Counted from the stretch's first letter, positions 22,770 through 35,759 are shown. The stretch: DNA of 64,000 nucleotides from Cepaea nemoralis (GCA_014155875.1 JACEFZ010025087.1:329001-393000); one strand, 5' to 3'. Made by a program: numbers and translations. The notes: generated by a model from the letters alone, not told the origin.

Positions 22770-25700
22770 CGTTGAGATCTCTATAAGTTCTTAGTCTGCT
22801 CACACATTGAGATCTCCATAAGTGCTTCAGTCTACTCACACATTGAGATCTCCATAAGTGCTTCAGTCTACTCACACATTGAGATCTCCATAAGTGCTTC
22901 AGTCTGCTCACACATTGAGATCTCCATAAGTGCTTCAGTCTGCTCACACATTGAGATCTCCATAAGTGCTTCAGTCTACTCACACATTGAGATCTCCATA
23001 AGTGCTTCAGTCTGCTCACACATTGAGATCTCCATAAGTGCTTCAGTCTACTCACACATTGAGATCTCCATAAGTGCTTCAGTCTACTCACACATTGAGA
23101 TCTCCATAAGTGCTTCAGTCTACTCACACATTGAGATCTCTATAAGTGCTTCAGTCTACTCACACATTGAGATCTCCATAAGTGCTTCAGTCTACTCACA
23201 CACTGAGATCTCTATAAGTGCTTCAGTCTACTCACACATTGAGATCTCCATAAGTGCTTCAGTCTGCTCACAAATTGAGATCTCCATAAGTGCTTCAGTC
23301 TACTCACACACTGAGATCTCTATAAGTGCTTCAGTCTACTCACACATTGAGATCTCTATAAGTGCTTCAGTCTACTCACACATTGAGATCTCTATAAGTG
23401 CTTCAGTCTACTCACACATTGAGATCTCTATAAGTGCTTCAGTCTACTCACACGTTGAGATCTCTATAAGTGCTTCTGTCTACTCACACACTGAGATCTC
23501 TGTAAGTGCTTCAGTCTACTCACACATTGAGATCTCTATAAGTGCTTCAGTCTACTCACACATTGAGATCTCCATAAGTGCTTCAGTCTACTCACACATT
23601 GAGATCTCTATAAGTGCTTCAGTCTACTCACACATTGAGATCTCTATAAGTGCTTCAGTCTACTCACACGTTGAGATCTCTATAAGTGCTTCAGTCTACT
23701 CACACACTGAGATCTCTATAAGTGCTTCAGTCTACTCACACATTGAGATCTCTATAAGTGCTTCAGTCTACTCACACATTGAGATCTCTATAAGTGCTTC
23801 AGTCTACTCACACATTGAGATCTCTATAAGTGCTTCAGTCTACTCACACACTGAGATCTCTATAAGTGCTTCAGTCTACTCACACACTGACATCTCTATA
23901 AGTGCTTCAGTCTACTCACACACTGAGATCTCTATAAGTGCTTCAGTCTACTCACACATTGAGATCTCTATAAGTGCTTCAGTCTACTCACACATTGAGA
24001 TCTCTATAAGTGCTTCAGTCTACTCACACATTGAGATCTCCATAAGTGCTTCAGTCTACTCACACATTGAGATCTCTATAAGTGCTTCAGTCTACTCACA
24101 CGTTGAGATCTCTATAAGTGCTTCAGTCTACTCACACATTGAGATCTCCATAAGTGCTTCAGTCTACTCACACACTGAGATCTCTATAAGTGCTTCAGTC
24201 TACTCACACACTGACGATCTCTATAAGTGCTTCAGTCTACCTCACACACTGAGATCTCCATAAGTGCTTTCAGTCTACTCACACATTGAGATCTCCATAA
24301 GTGCTTCAGTCTAACTCACACATTGAGATCTCCATAAGTGCTTCAGTCTGCTCACACATTGAGATCTCCATAAGTGCTTCAGTCTGCTCACACACTGAGA
24401 TCTCCATAAGTGCTTCAGTCTACTCACACATTGAGATCTCCATAAGTGCTTCAGTCTGCTCACACATTGAGATCTCTATAAGTGCTTCAGTCTACTCACA
24501 CATTGAGATCTCTATAAGTGCTTCAGTCTACTCCACACATTGATGATCTCTATAAGTGCTTCAGTCTACTCAACACACTGAGATCTCTATAAGTGCTTCA
24601 GTCTACTCACACGTTGAGATCTCTATAAGTGCTTCAGTTTACTCACACATTGAGATCTCTATAAGTGCTTCAGTCTACTCACACACTGAGATCTCTATAA
24701 GTGCTTCAGTCTACTCACACATGAGATCTCTATAAGTGCTTCAGTCTACTCACACATTGAGATCTCCATAGTGCTTCAGTCTACTCACACATTGAGATCT
24801 CCATAAGTGCTTCAGTCTACTCACACACTGAGATCTCTATAAGTGCTTCAGTCTACTCACACATTCAGATCTCCATAAGTGCTTCAGTATGCTCACACAC
24901 TGAGATCTCTATAAGTGCTTCAGTCTACTCACACATTGAGATCTCCTAAGTGCTTCAGTCTACTCACACATTGAGATCTCCATAAGTGCTTCAGTCTACT
25001 CACACATTGAGATCTCTATAAGTGCTTCAGTCTACTCACACACTGGAGATCTTATAAGTGCTTCAGTTCACTCACACATTGAGATCTCTGTAGTGCTTCA
25101 GTCTACTCACACATTGAGATCTCCATAAGTGCTTCAGTCTACTCACACACTGAGATCTCTATAAGTGCTTCAGTCTACTCCACACATTGAGATCTCCATA
25201 AGTGCTTCAGTCTGCTCACAAATTGAGTATCTCCATAAGTGCTTCAGTCTACTCACACATTGAGATCTCTATAAGTGCTTCAGTCTACTCACACAACATT
25301 GAGATCTCTATAAGTGCTTCAGTCTACTCACACATTGAGATCTCTATAAGTGCTTCAGTCTACTCCACACATTGAGATCTCTATAAGTGCTTCAGTCTAC
25401 TCACTACGTTGAGATCTTCATAAGTGCTTCTGTCTACTCACACACTGAGATCTCTGTAAGTGCTTCAGTCTACTCACACATTGAGATCTCCATAAGTGCT
25501 TCAGTCTACTCACACATTGAGATCTCTATAAGTGCTTCAGTCTACTCACACATTGAGATCTCTATAAGTGCTTCAGTCTACTCACACGTTGAGATCTCTA
25601 TAAGTGCTTCAGTCTACTCACACACTGAGATCTCTATAAGTGCTTCAGTCTACTCACACATTGAGATCTCTATAAGTGCTTCAGTCTACTCACACACTGA

Positions 25701-28505
25701 GATCTCTATAAGTGCTTCAGTCTACTCACACATTGAGATCTCTATAAGTGCTTCAGTCTACTCACACACTGAGATCTCTATAAGTGCTTCAGTCTACTCA
25801 CACACTGAGATCTCTATAAGTGCTTCAGTCTACTCACACATTGAGATCTCTATAAGTGCTTCAGTCTACTCACACGTTGAGATCTCTATAAGTGCTTCTG
25901 TCTACTCACACACTGAGATCTCTGTAAGTGCTTCAGTCTACTCACACATTGAGATCTCCATAAGTGCTTCAGTCTACTCACACATTGAGATCTCTATAAG
26001 TGCTTCAGTCTACTCACACATTGAGATCTCTATAAGTGCTTCAGTCTACTCACACGTTGAGATCTCTATAAGTGCTTCAGTCTACTCACACACTGAGATC
26101 TCTATAAGTGCTTCAGTCTACTCACACATTGAGATCTCTATAAGTGCTTCAGTCTACTCACACACTGAGATCTCTATAAGTGCTTCAGTCTACTCACACA
26201 TTGAGATCTCTATAAGTGCTTCAGTCTACTCACACACTGAGATCTCTATAAGTGCTTCAGTCTACTCACACACTGAGATCTCTATAAGGCTTCAGTCTAC
26301 TCCACACATTGAGATCTCTATAAGTGCTTCAGTCTACTCACACATTGAGATCTCTATAAGTGCTTCAGTCTACTCACACATTGAGATCTCCATAAGTGCT
26401 TCAGTCTACTCACACGTTGAGATCTCTATAAGTGCTTCAGTCTACTCACACATTGAGATCTCTATAAGTGCTTCAGTCTACTCACACACTGAGATCTCTA
26501 TAAGTGCTTCAGTCTACTCACACACTGATATCTCTATAAGTGCTTCAGTCTACTCACACACTGAGATCTCCATAAGTGCTTCAGTCTACTCACACATTGA
26601 GATCTCCATAAGTGCTTCAGTCTACTCACACATTGAGATCTCCATAAGTGCTTCAGTCTGCTCACACATTGAGATCTCCATAAGTGCTTCAGTCTGCTCA
26701 CACACTGAGATCTCCATAAGTGCTTCAGTCTACTCACACATTGAGATCTCCATAAGTGCTTCAGTCTGCTCACACATTGAGATCTCTATAAGTGCTTCAG
26801 TCTACTCACACATTGAGATCTCTATAAGTGCTTCAGTCTACTCACACATTGAGATCTCTATAAGTGCTTCAGTCTACTCACACACTGAGATCTCTATAAG
26901 TGCTTCAGTCTACTCACACGTTGAGATCTCCATAAGTGCTTCAGTTTACTCACACATTGAGATCTCTATAAGTGCTTCAGTCTACTCACACACTGAGATC
27001 TCTATAAGTGCTTCAGTCTACTCACACATTGAGATCTCCATAAGTGCTTCAGTATGCTCACACATTGAGATCTCCATAAGTGCTTCAGTCTACTCACACA
27101 TTGAGATCTCCATAAGTGCTTCAGTCCACTCACACACTGAGATCTCTATAAGTGCTTCAGTCTACTCACACATTCAGATCTCCATAAGTGCTTCAGTATG
27201 CTCACACACTGAGATCTCTATAAGTGCTTCAGTCTACTCACACATTGAGATCTCCATAAGTGCTTCAGTCTACTCACACATTGAGATCTCCATAAGTGCT
27301 TCAGTCTACTCACACATTGAGATCTCTATAAGTGCTTCAGTCTACTCACACACTGAGATCTCTATAAGTGCTTCAGTCTACTCACACACTGAGATCTCTA
27401 TAAGTGCTTCAGTCTACTCACACATTGAGATCTCCATAAGTGCTTCAGTCTACTCACACACGTGAGATCTCTATAAGTGCTTCAGTCTACTCACACATTG
27501 AGATCTCTATAAGTGCTTCAGTCTACTCACACATTGAGATCTCTGTAAGTGCTTCAGTCTACTCACACACTGAGATCTCTATAAGTGCTTCAGTCTACTC
27601 ACACGTTGAGATCTCTATAAGTGCTTCAGTCTACTCACACATTGAGATCTCTATAAGTGCTTCAGTCTACTCACACATTGAGATCTCTATAAGTGCCTAA
27701 GTCTACTCACACATTGAGATCTCTATAAGTGCTTCAGTCTACTCACACGTTGAGATCTCTATAAGTGCTTCAGTCTACTCACACGTTGAGATCTCTATAA
27801 GTGCTTCAGTCTACTCACACATTGAGATCTCTATAAGTGCTTCAGTCTACTCACACATTGAGATCTCTGTAAGTGCTTCAGTCTACTCACACACTGAGAT
27901 CTCTATAAGTGCTTCAGTCTACTCACACGTTGAGATCTCTATAAGTGCTTCAGTCTACTCACACGTTGAGATCTCTATAAGTGCTTCAGTCTACTCACAC
28001 ACTGAGATCTCTATAAGTGCTTCAGTCTACTCACACATTGAGATCTCTATAAGTGCTTCAGTCTACTCACACATTGAGATCTCCATAAGTGCTTCAGTCT
28101 GCTCACACATTGAGATCTCCATAAGTGCTTCAGTCTGCTCACACATTGAGATCTCCATAAGTGCTTCAGTCTACTCACACATTGAGATCTCCATAAGTGC
28201 TTCAGTCTGCTCACACATTGAGATCTCTATAAGTGCTTCAGTCTACTCACACAAAGAGATCTCTATAAGTGCTTCAGTCTACTCACACACTGAGATCTCT
28301 ATAAGTGCTTCAGTCTACTCACACAACTGAGATCTCTATAAGTGCTTCAGTCTACTCACACATTGAGATCTCTATAAGTGCTTCAGTCTACTCACACATT
28401 GAGATCTCCATAAGTGCTTCAGTCTGCTCACACACTGAGATCTCTATAAGTGCTTCAGTCTACTCACACATTGAGATCTCTATAACTGCTTCAGTCTACT
28501 GACAC
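22770..28505. repeat. Minisatellite array, 36-bp unit, about 159 copies
   Basis: Tandem 36-bp unit reading 'cacacattgagatctctata' then agtgcttcagtctact. Every unit carries an agatct (BglII-type) site, so a BglII digest would reduce it to a ladder. The + frame reads SHIEISISASVY repeatedly, open for 692 codons at 25387-27465; this is an artefact of the 36-base unit. Copies at 22770-24200 and 25425-28500 differ by substitutions, whereas 24200-25420 is full of single-base gains and losses. Substitution patterns around 24300-25100 repeat those at about 26640-27400 (offset about 2.3 kb). Confidence 0.97.
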
Positions 28506-28509
28506 AAGG

Positions 28510-28765
28510 AGAATCCCAGTACAGTGCATGAACCCCACAACAGTGCTTAGGATATGGATACAAATGTGTGTGATTCAACATGATTCATGCTAAATATTCA
28601 ATTGTGGGTGGGTTTTCTATGTAAAAATGTAACTTAGCCAGTGCCAATTCAGCTGGCTCCTTTTGAAGTATAACTCTTGATGGAGTTTAACCTGCATAAC
28701 ATGCACACTGGTGCTCTAGAAGTCTAAACGCCCCATTCACTACCCAAGGATTGGGGAGGGAAGAT
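28510..28765. other. Spacer between minisatellite arrays
   Basis: About 255 bp of non-repetitive sequence between the 36-bp and 35-bp arrays. No gene, transposon or structured motif recognised. Confidence 0.4.
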
Positions 28766-28767
28766 TG

Positions 28768-29047
28768 AGTGCACCAAGCTTTTCTTATTGTTAAATTCAC
28801 ACAGTGCACCATGCTTTTCTTATTGTTAAATTCACACAGTGCACCATGCTTTTCTTATTGTTAAATTCACACAGTGCACCATGCTTTTCTTATTGTTAAA
28901 TTCACACAGTGCACCATGCTTTTCTTATTGTTAAATTCACACAGTGCACCATGCTTTTCTTATTGTTAAATTCACACAGTGCACCATGCTTTTCTTATTG
29001 TTAAATTCACACAGTGCACCATGCTTTTCTTATTGTTAAATTCACAC
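28768..29047. repeat. Minisatellite array, 35-bp unit, 8 copies
   Basis: Nearly identical copies of 'gtgcaccatgcttttcttat' plus tgttaaattcacaca. Homogeneity suggests recent expansion. Confidence 0.95.
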
Positions 29048-29097
29048 AATCTACACCATGAATTCAACCAGGCAGATCAGCTTCCGTTAGTGACACA

Positions 29098-29925
29098 CGC
29101 TGTACACCTCTCAGTAAGTGCATGTACACCTCTCAGTAAGTGCATGTACACCTCTCAGTAAGTGCATGTACACCTCTCAGTAAGTGCATGTACACCTCTC
29201 AGTAAGTGCATGTACACCTCTCAGTAAGTGCATGTACACCTCTCAGTAAGTGCATGTACACCTCTCAGTAGAGTGCATGTACACCTACTCAGAGTAAGTG
29301 CATGTACACCTCTCAGTAGTGCATGTACAACCTCTCAGTAAGTGCATGTACACCTCTCAGTAAGTGCATGGACACCTCTCAGTAAGTGCATGTACACCTC
29401 ATCAGTAAGTGCATGTACACCTCTCAGTAAGTGCATGTACACCTCTCTCAGTAAGTGCATGTACACCTACTCAGTAAGTGCATGTACACCTCTCAGTCAG
29501 TGCATGTACACCTCTCAGTAAGTGCATGTACACCTCTCAGTAAGTGCATGTACACCATCTCAGTAGTGCATGTACACCTCTCAGTAAGTGCATGTACACC
29601 GTCTCAGTAAGTGCATGTACACCTCTCAGTAAGTGCATGTACACCTCTCAGTAGTGCATGTACACCTCTCAGTAAGTGCATGTACACCTCTCAGTAAGTG
29701 CATGTACACCTCTCAGTAAGTGCATGTACACCTCTCAGTAAGTGCATGTACACCTCTCAGTAAGTGCATGTACACCTCTCAGTAAGTGCATGTACACCTC
29801 TCAGTAAGTGCATGTACACCTCTCAGTAAGTGCATGTACACCTCTCAGTAAGTGCATGTACACCTCTCAGTAAGTGCATGTACACCTCTCAGTAAGTGCA
29901 TGTACACCTCTCAGTAAGTGCACCT
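29098..29925. repeat. Minisatellite array, 22-bp unit, about 37 copies
   Basis: Unit tgtacacctctcagtaag plus tgca. Between about 29265 and 29650 copies have scattered single-base indels, whereas 29660-29925 is uniform, a pattern also seen in the 36-bp array. Confidence 0.95.
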
Positions 29926-30009
29926 ACCTTGCTTCATTGAAATCTGAAGTACAACACCAGAATAAACACACACAATGACAAGAAACAAAATAAATATACA
30001 TAACTTAAA

Positions 30010-30260
30010 CTGAGGTAGACATGATGATGTAGTGGTTAACATGCTTGCTTATCAACACAGTGGTCTGTGGTGCATCCCCAGCAATGACAGGAGTTATTCC
30101 TCAGCCAGTACTGCTCAGCGTTCTGGCTCAGTTTTCAGTAGTTTTTTTTCTTTTTGTATGAATCTAACAGTCTTTTTTAGTTCACTCAGTGGTCCATAGA
30201 GTTTACCTTCCACTGTTGTCTCTCTAAGCCAGAAGGAGTTCTCAGTAGTTATAGTTATTC
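30010..30260 (+). mobile_element. Possible degenerate tRNA-derived SINE
   Basis: The sequence gatgtagtggttaacatgct resembles a pol III A box with downstream sequence, and gtggtgcatcccc about 30 bases later could be a decayed B box. The layout matches tRNA-headed SINEs, but no TSD or second copy was identified here. The right side merges into the 44-bp array. Confidence 0.45.
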
Positions 30261-30261
30261 C

Positions 30262-33150
30262 CCAACCAGTACTGCTCTTATACTGCGTCTAGTCACTAGA
30301 CTACCGGGGCTCTCACTTCTCTTATACTGCGTCTAGTCACTAGACTACCGGGGCTCTCACTTCTCTTATACTGCGTCTAGTCACTAGATTACCACTTCTC
30401 TCACTTCTCTTATACTGCGTCTAGTCACTAGACTACCGGGGCTCTCACTTCTCTTATACTGCATCTAGTCGCTAGACTGCCGCTTCTCTCACTTCTCTTA
30501 TACTGCACCTAGTCACTAGACTACCTGGCTCTCACTTCTCTTATACTGCATCTAGTCACTAGACTACCGGGCTCTCACTTCTCTTATACTGCATCTAGTC
30601 ACTAGACTACTGCGCCTCTCACTTCTCTTATACTGCATCTAGTCACTAGACTACCGCTTCTGTCACTTCTCTTATACTGCGTCTAGTCACTAGACTACCG
30701 CTTCTCTCACTTCTCTTATACTGCGTCTAGTCACTAGACTACCACGGCTCTCTTCTCTTATACTGCATATAGTCACTAGACTACGGCGGCTCTCACTTCT
30801 CTTATACTGCGTCTAGTCACTAGACTACTGCTTCTCTCACTGCTCTTATACTGCGTCTAGTCACTAGACTACCGCTTCTCTCACTGCTCTTATACTGCGT
30901 CTAGTCACTAGACTACCGCGCCTCTCACTTCTCTTATATTGCGTCTAGTCACTAGAATACCGCTTCTCTCACTTCTCTTATACTGCGTCTAGTCACTAGA
31001 CTACCACGCCTCTCACTTCTCTTATACTACATCTAGTCACTAGACTACTGCTTCTCCCACTTCTCTTATACTGCATCTAGTCACTAGACTACTGCTTCTC
31101 TCACTTCTCTTATACTGCATCTAGTCACTAGACTACCGCGGCTCTCACTTCTCTTATACTGTGTCTAGTCACTAGACTACTGCTTCTCTCACTTCTCTTA
31201 TACTGCATCTAGTCACTAGACTACTGCTTCTCCCACTTCTCTTATACTGCATCTAGTCACTAGACTACCGCGGCTCACACTTCTCTTATACTGCATCTAG
31301 TCACTAGACTACCGCTTCTCTCACTTCTCTTATACTGCGTCTAGTCACTAGACTACCGCGCCTCTCACTTCTCTTATATTGTGTCTAGTCATTAGACTGC
31401 CGCGGCTCCCACTTCTCTTATACTGCGTCTAGTCACTAGACTACTGCTTCTCTCACTTTTCTTATACTGCGTCTAGTCACTAGACTACCGCTTCTCTCAC
31501 TGCTCTTATACTGCGTCTAGTCACTAGACTACCGCTTCTCTCACTTCTCTTATACTGCGTCTAGTCACTAGACTACCGCTTCTCTCACTTCTCTTATACT
31601 GCGTATAGTCACTAGACTACCGCTTCTCTCACTTCTCTTATTCTGCGTCTGGCCACTAGACTACAGAGGCTCTCAATTCTCTTATACTGCGTCTAGTCAC
31701 TAGACTGCCGCTTCTCTCACTTCTCTTATACTGCATCTAGTCACTAGACTACCACTTCTCTCACTTCTCTTATACTGCGTCTAGTCACTAGACTACCGCT
31801 TCTCTAACTTCTCTTATACTGCGTCTAGTCACTAGACTACCGCTTTTCTCACTTCTCTTATACTGCGTCTAGTCACTAGACTACCGCTTCTCTCACTTCT
31901 CTTATACTGTGTCTAGTCACTAGACTGCCGCTTCTCTCACTTCTCTTATACTGCGTCTAGTCACTAGACTACCGCAGCTCTCATTATCTTATACTGCGTC
32001 TAGTCACTAGTCTACCGAGGCTCTCAATTCTCTTATACTGCGTCTAGTCACTAGACTACTGCTTCTCTCACTTCTCTTATACTGCGTCTAGTCACTAGAC
32101 TACCGCTTCTCTCACTTCTCTTATACTGCGTCTAGTCACTAGACTACCGCTTCTCTCACTGCTCTTATACTGCGTCTAGTCACTAGACTACCGCTTATCT
32201 CACTTCTCTTATACTGCGTCTAGTCACTAGACTACCGCTTCTCTCACTTCTCTTATACTGTGTCTAGTCACTAGACTACCACTTCTCTCACTTCTCTTAT
32301 ACTGCATCTAGTCACTAGACTACCGCTTCTCTCACTTCTCTTATACTACGTCTAGTCACTAGACTGCCGCTTCTCTCACTTCTCTTATGCTGCGTCTAGT
32401 CACTAGACTGCCGCTTCTCTCACTTCTCTTATACTGCGTCTAGTCACTAGACTACCACGTCTCTCACTTCTCTTATACTGCGTCTAGTCACTAGACTACC
32501 GCTTCTCTCACTTCTCTTATACTGCGTCTAGTCACTAGACTACCTCTTCTCTCACTTCTCTTATACTGCGTCTAGTCACTAGACTACCGCTTCTCTCACT
32601 TCTCTTATACTGTGTCTAGTCACTAGACTACCGCTTCTCTCACTTCTCTTATACTGCGTCTAGTCACTAGACTACCGCTTCTCTCACTTCTCTTATACTG
32701 CATCTAGTCACTAGACTAACGTGTCTCTCACTTCTCTTTATACTGCGTCTAGTCACTAGACTACCGCTTCTCTCACTTCTCTTATACTGCACCTAGTCAC
32801 TAGACTACCACGTCTCTCACTTCTCTTATACTGCGTCTAGTCACTAGACTACCGCTTCTCTCACTTCTCTTATACTGCGTCTAGTCACTAGACTACCGCT
32901 TCTCTCACTTCTCTTATACTGCGTCTAGTCACTAGACTACCGCTTCTCTCACTTCTCTTATACTGCGTCTAGTCAATAGACTACCGATTCTCTCACTTCT
33001 CTTATACTGCGTCTAGTCACTAGACTAATACGTCTCTCACTTCTCTTTATACTGAGTCTAGTCATTAGACTACCGCCGCTCCCACTTTTCTTATTCTGCG
33101 TCTGGTCACTAGACTACCGGGGCTCTCACTTCTGTGATACTGCTGCTAAA
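30262..33150. repeat. Minisatellite array, 44-bp unit, about 65 copies
   Basis: Unit 'cacttctcttatactgcgtc' plus tagtcactagactaccgcttctct. Each copy contains the odd palindrome ctagtcactag (CTAGT/ACTAG around one base), so single strands could fold into many short hairpins. The segment after the palindrome is the most variable part (cgcttctct, cggggctct, cacgcctct). Confidence 0.96.
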
Positions 33151-33159
33151 ACTGTAGAT

Positions 33160-33428
33160 GCATTAGTATTACTTTAGATTGCGAACAATATTATCCGGCT
33201 GTTTTTCAAATGCATCATCGCTGAGGAACTGTATCTGAACGAAATGTTACCTAAGATCATATCACGCGGTCCTGACCGTGCTATCAACCTGCCACACCAA
33301 GCGTCTCACTTTAGCGTTTCCCACTGGTACATTGATGAATGGAGTTGGAGGCAGTCACAGAGCATGCTGTGAAGACATACATGCTTCGTGCAGAATGACA
33401 TGCTTCAATTAAAAAAAAAAAAAAATTA
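33160..33428. other. Unannotated sequence with poly-A
   Basis: Non-repetitive, with an A-run at 33412-33424 just before LINE coding sequence. Nothing recognised. Confidence 0.35.
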
Positions 33429-34030
33429 ATGATAGGGAGCATCTGGTGGATCTTTTCCCCAGGTCATGCTGGTGTGTGGGACAAGGAGCATGCGGATAAA
33501 TGGACGGGGTCTACAACGTTAGGTGGAGTATTGGTGCATACCGCTGACGTGGTCACAGCACGTTGGGATCATGTTTATAGTGTGGAGGACTGCTGCTTTG
33601 GTACAGACCAAATAGAACCAGAAGAGGCCGACTATGTAAACAATAGACAGAGAGAATCACAGTATATGGACATCTGGATATATGAAGCCCACAAACGGGC
33701 TCTCTCCCGCTGTCTATGCTTCACCTCGACACTGCAAGGTCCGAGAGGAACAATATGAGATGAGATTGCTGCTTTCCGTGCATTTATTTGTACCGACGTC
33801 TCAATGTGGACGAAACAGTGTGAAGGAACAGATGCATCATCGTTGCCTGGAGAGATTTGTTCGCCAGAAAGTGATCAGAGGATCAGGCCGACGCTTAGTA
33901 CTTCGTGGAAACGCCAGACTACAACTAGTATCATTAGTATTGAGACACTTCGCTGGCTGTTGAAGACATGACTGAGCACGTATTGGAATGTCTCCAGTAC
34001 TTCAGGTCGGTTCTTGGCTCAGCTCATTGA
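33429..34030 (+). mobile_element. RNase H-bearing LINE 3' end, split by another LINE
   Basis: The first piece (33429-33599) encodes an RNase H-like tail: IFSPGHAGVWDKEHADKWTG and GGVLVHTADVVTARWDHV. It is interrupted by a 167-bp piece of a different LINE (33600-33766) flanked by tgctgcttt repeats. It resumes after 33775 with MHHRCLERFVRQKVIRGSGR and, with one frame change, a terminal block like TTTSIISIETLRWLL. This C-terminal pattern is known in I-clade-type LINEs with RNase H. Two other 3' ends of the same family lie at 44480-44670 and 45800-45960. All copies are 5' truncated. Confidence 0.75.
33600..33766 (+). mobile_element. 5'-truncated copy of the 58.7-62 kb LINE
   Basis: It encodes the final residues of that LINE (EADYVNNRQ, IYEAHKRALSRCLCFTST) and ends in atgagatgagat, its 3' tail. 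A 9-bp target-site duplication tgctgcttt lies at 33591-33599 and 33767-33775. It landed inside the RNase H-type LINE remnant. Confidence 0.88.
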
Positions 34031-34034
34031 AACC

Positions 34035-34568
34035 CCCACTTGTTTCAAACAGTTTGCAGCCACACTACACTTACTGCTACAATGTGTTACTTCATTCCAC
34101 AGTTTTACCCGTGTTACCCGTGGTTTTCATTCCACAGTTTTACCCGTGTTCTCATTGTGGTTGTGGTGTGGTTCTCTCTTCTCTCCCCCTTCCCTTTTCA
34201 CCTGTTCCAGAATCTGGTTTCGGGTGTTCAGGGCCAACAATTTCCACCTGATCTCTGGAGAATCTTGGACCTTATCCGTGGGTTGTCACCTGACTCTGAG
34301 GATAAACAAAGAGAAGGATGGCCTTTATCTACATAGCTGTCTGCTTTCTATTTTCTGTCTGTCTATTTCTAGAACTTTTATCTTGCCTGGGGTAGGGATG
34401 GCGGATCTCTGTGGATATCACAGTTTCGTTGATAATGTGGCCTGCTTACTGGAGTTCATTGTGTGTTGTCCGTATGTTTGTTACATCAGAGTGATTTTTC
34501 TTGTCACCATCCGCAGTTATTGACTCTTATGTAGCGTCTGCCATCAAGATAAGTAGTGTTTCCTTTCT
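34035..34568. other. Unannotated sequence
   Basis: No recognised gene. A short duplicated segment, cattccacagttttacccgt, occurs near 34095 and 34130. Open frames on + up to 169 codons lack family motifs and have low-complexity C/F/L-rich content. Confidence 0.35.
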
Positions 34569-34569
34569 G

Positions 34570-34986
34570 CTTTTCGTCATCATCATGTGTCAAGCCGATA
34601 AGCTTGGGCTGTCATATTTCGCCATCTCACTCGATCACCAGTCATAGATCAGCTCTGTGTTCTGGTCTCCACCATGCCATGTGGTCAAACCATCCAGATA
34701 GTTACCTCTCTGCCTTCCCATTATTTTCCCACCAATCTTGTCAATTGTCACCCAGTTCTCTAGTTTATTTCTTCTCATAACGTGTCCGAAAATTATGACT
34801 TCATGTGTGTCATGTATCCAATTAGTTTACGGTTTTTATTTGTTTCTTGTAGGACTTGCTCGTTGGCTTTTCTGTCTGTCCATGGTATTCTTTGCATTTT
34901 CTTCAGAAACCATATTTTCATAGCCATCAGATATTTTTCAGCTTGTCTGCTCATTGTCCACACTTCACGTCCATACAAACATATAG
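34570..34986 (-). mobile_element. 5'-truncated RTE-like LINE fragment
   Basis: Reverse-oriented copy of the last about 400 bp of the LINE at 7495-11402. On - it reads YGREVWTMSRQAEKYLMAMK then KMQRIPWTDRKANEQVLQET, further on the RRNKLEN and IGGK blocks, and its 3' end has a cat/atg-rich tail (tcatcatcatgtg). Confidence 0.85.
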
Positions 34987-34989
34987 GTT

Positions 34990-35081
34990 ACACGAACACC
35001 GTAAACTGATTAGAGAAATTAGACATAGATAGTCACAAATTTTTGGACACGTTGTGAGAAGAAATTAATTGGAGAACTTGG
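34990..35081 (+). mobile_element. Short inverted RTE-like LINE piece
   Basis: About 90 bp homologous to 11140-11220, encoding LIREIRHR.SQIFGHVVRRN, in + orientation directly abutting the - oriented copy at 34570-34986. It overlaps the part of the LINE already present in the neighbour, so this is not a simple twin-priming inversion. Confidence 0.75.
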
Positions 35082-35087
35082 GTGTAC

Positions 35088-35697
35088 AATACTGTTACAA
35101 ATTCTGGATGTGCTATTTCACATTTTGGATGTGCTATTTCACATTCTGGATGTGGTATTTGGTTATATTCTGGATGTTTGGTTACATTCTGGATATTTGG
35201 TTACATTCTGGGTGTACTATACTGTTACATTGTGAATGTAGTATACTGTTACACATTCTCGAGGTAGTATACTGTTATACAGTATGAAAGTGCTAAACAG
35301 TTACATTATGGATGTGCTATACTGTTACATTGTGGATGTGCTATACTGTTACATTATGGATACGCTGTACTGTTACATTATAGATGTGCTATACTGTTAC
35401 ATTATGGATACGCTGTACTGTTACATTATGGATGTGCTATACTGTTACATTATGGATACACTGTACTGTTACATTATGGATGTACTGTACTGTTTCATTA
35501 TGATGTGCTGTACTGTTACATTCTGGATGTGCTGTACTGTTACATTATGGATGTGATGTAATGTTACATTATGGATGTGATGTAATGTTACATTATGGAT
35601 GCGATGTACTGTTACATTCTGGATGCGCTGTACTGTTACATTATATATGTGATACTGGTACATTCTTGATGTGCTGTACTGTTGCATTCTGGGACAC
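35088..35697. repeat. Minisatellite array, ~24-bp degenerate unit
   Basis: Copies of tactgttacattatggatgt plus gcta, with changes such as tctgg for tatgg. More diverged at the left end. Confidence 0.9.
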
Positions 35698-35759
35698 TTC
35701 TTGTCGTCGTAACTGCCATTGGTTCTAGTTTTCCCCTATTAGGACAAATATGTTGATGA

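Noticed and set aside
25387..27465. 692-codon open frame reading SHIEISISASVY repeats as a secreted or structural repeat protein
   Set aside because: The 36-bp unit is a multiple of three and lacks stops in this frame; single-base indels in neighbouring copies break it, there is no unique start or end sequence, and it sits in an intron.
22770..28505. CRISPR-like array (regular short repeats)
   Set aside because: Units are contiguous without unique spacers and the genome is eukaryotic.
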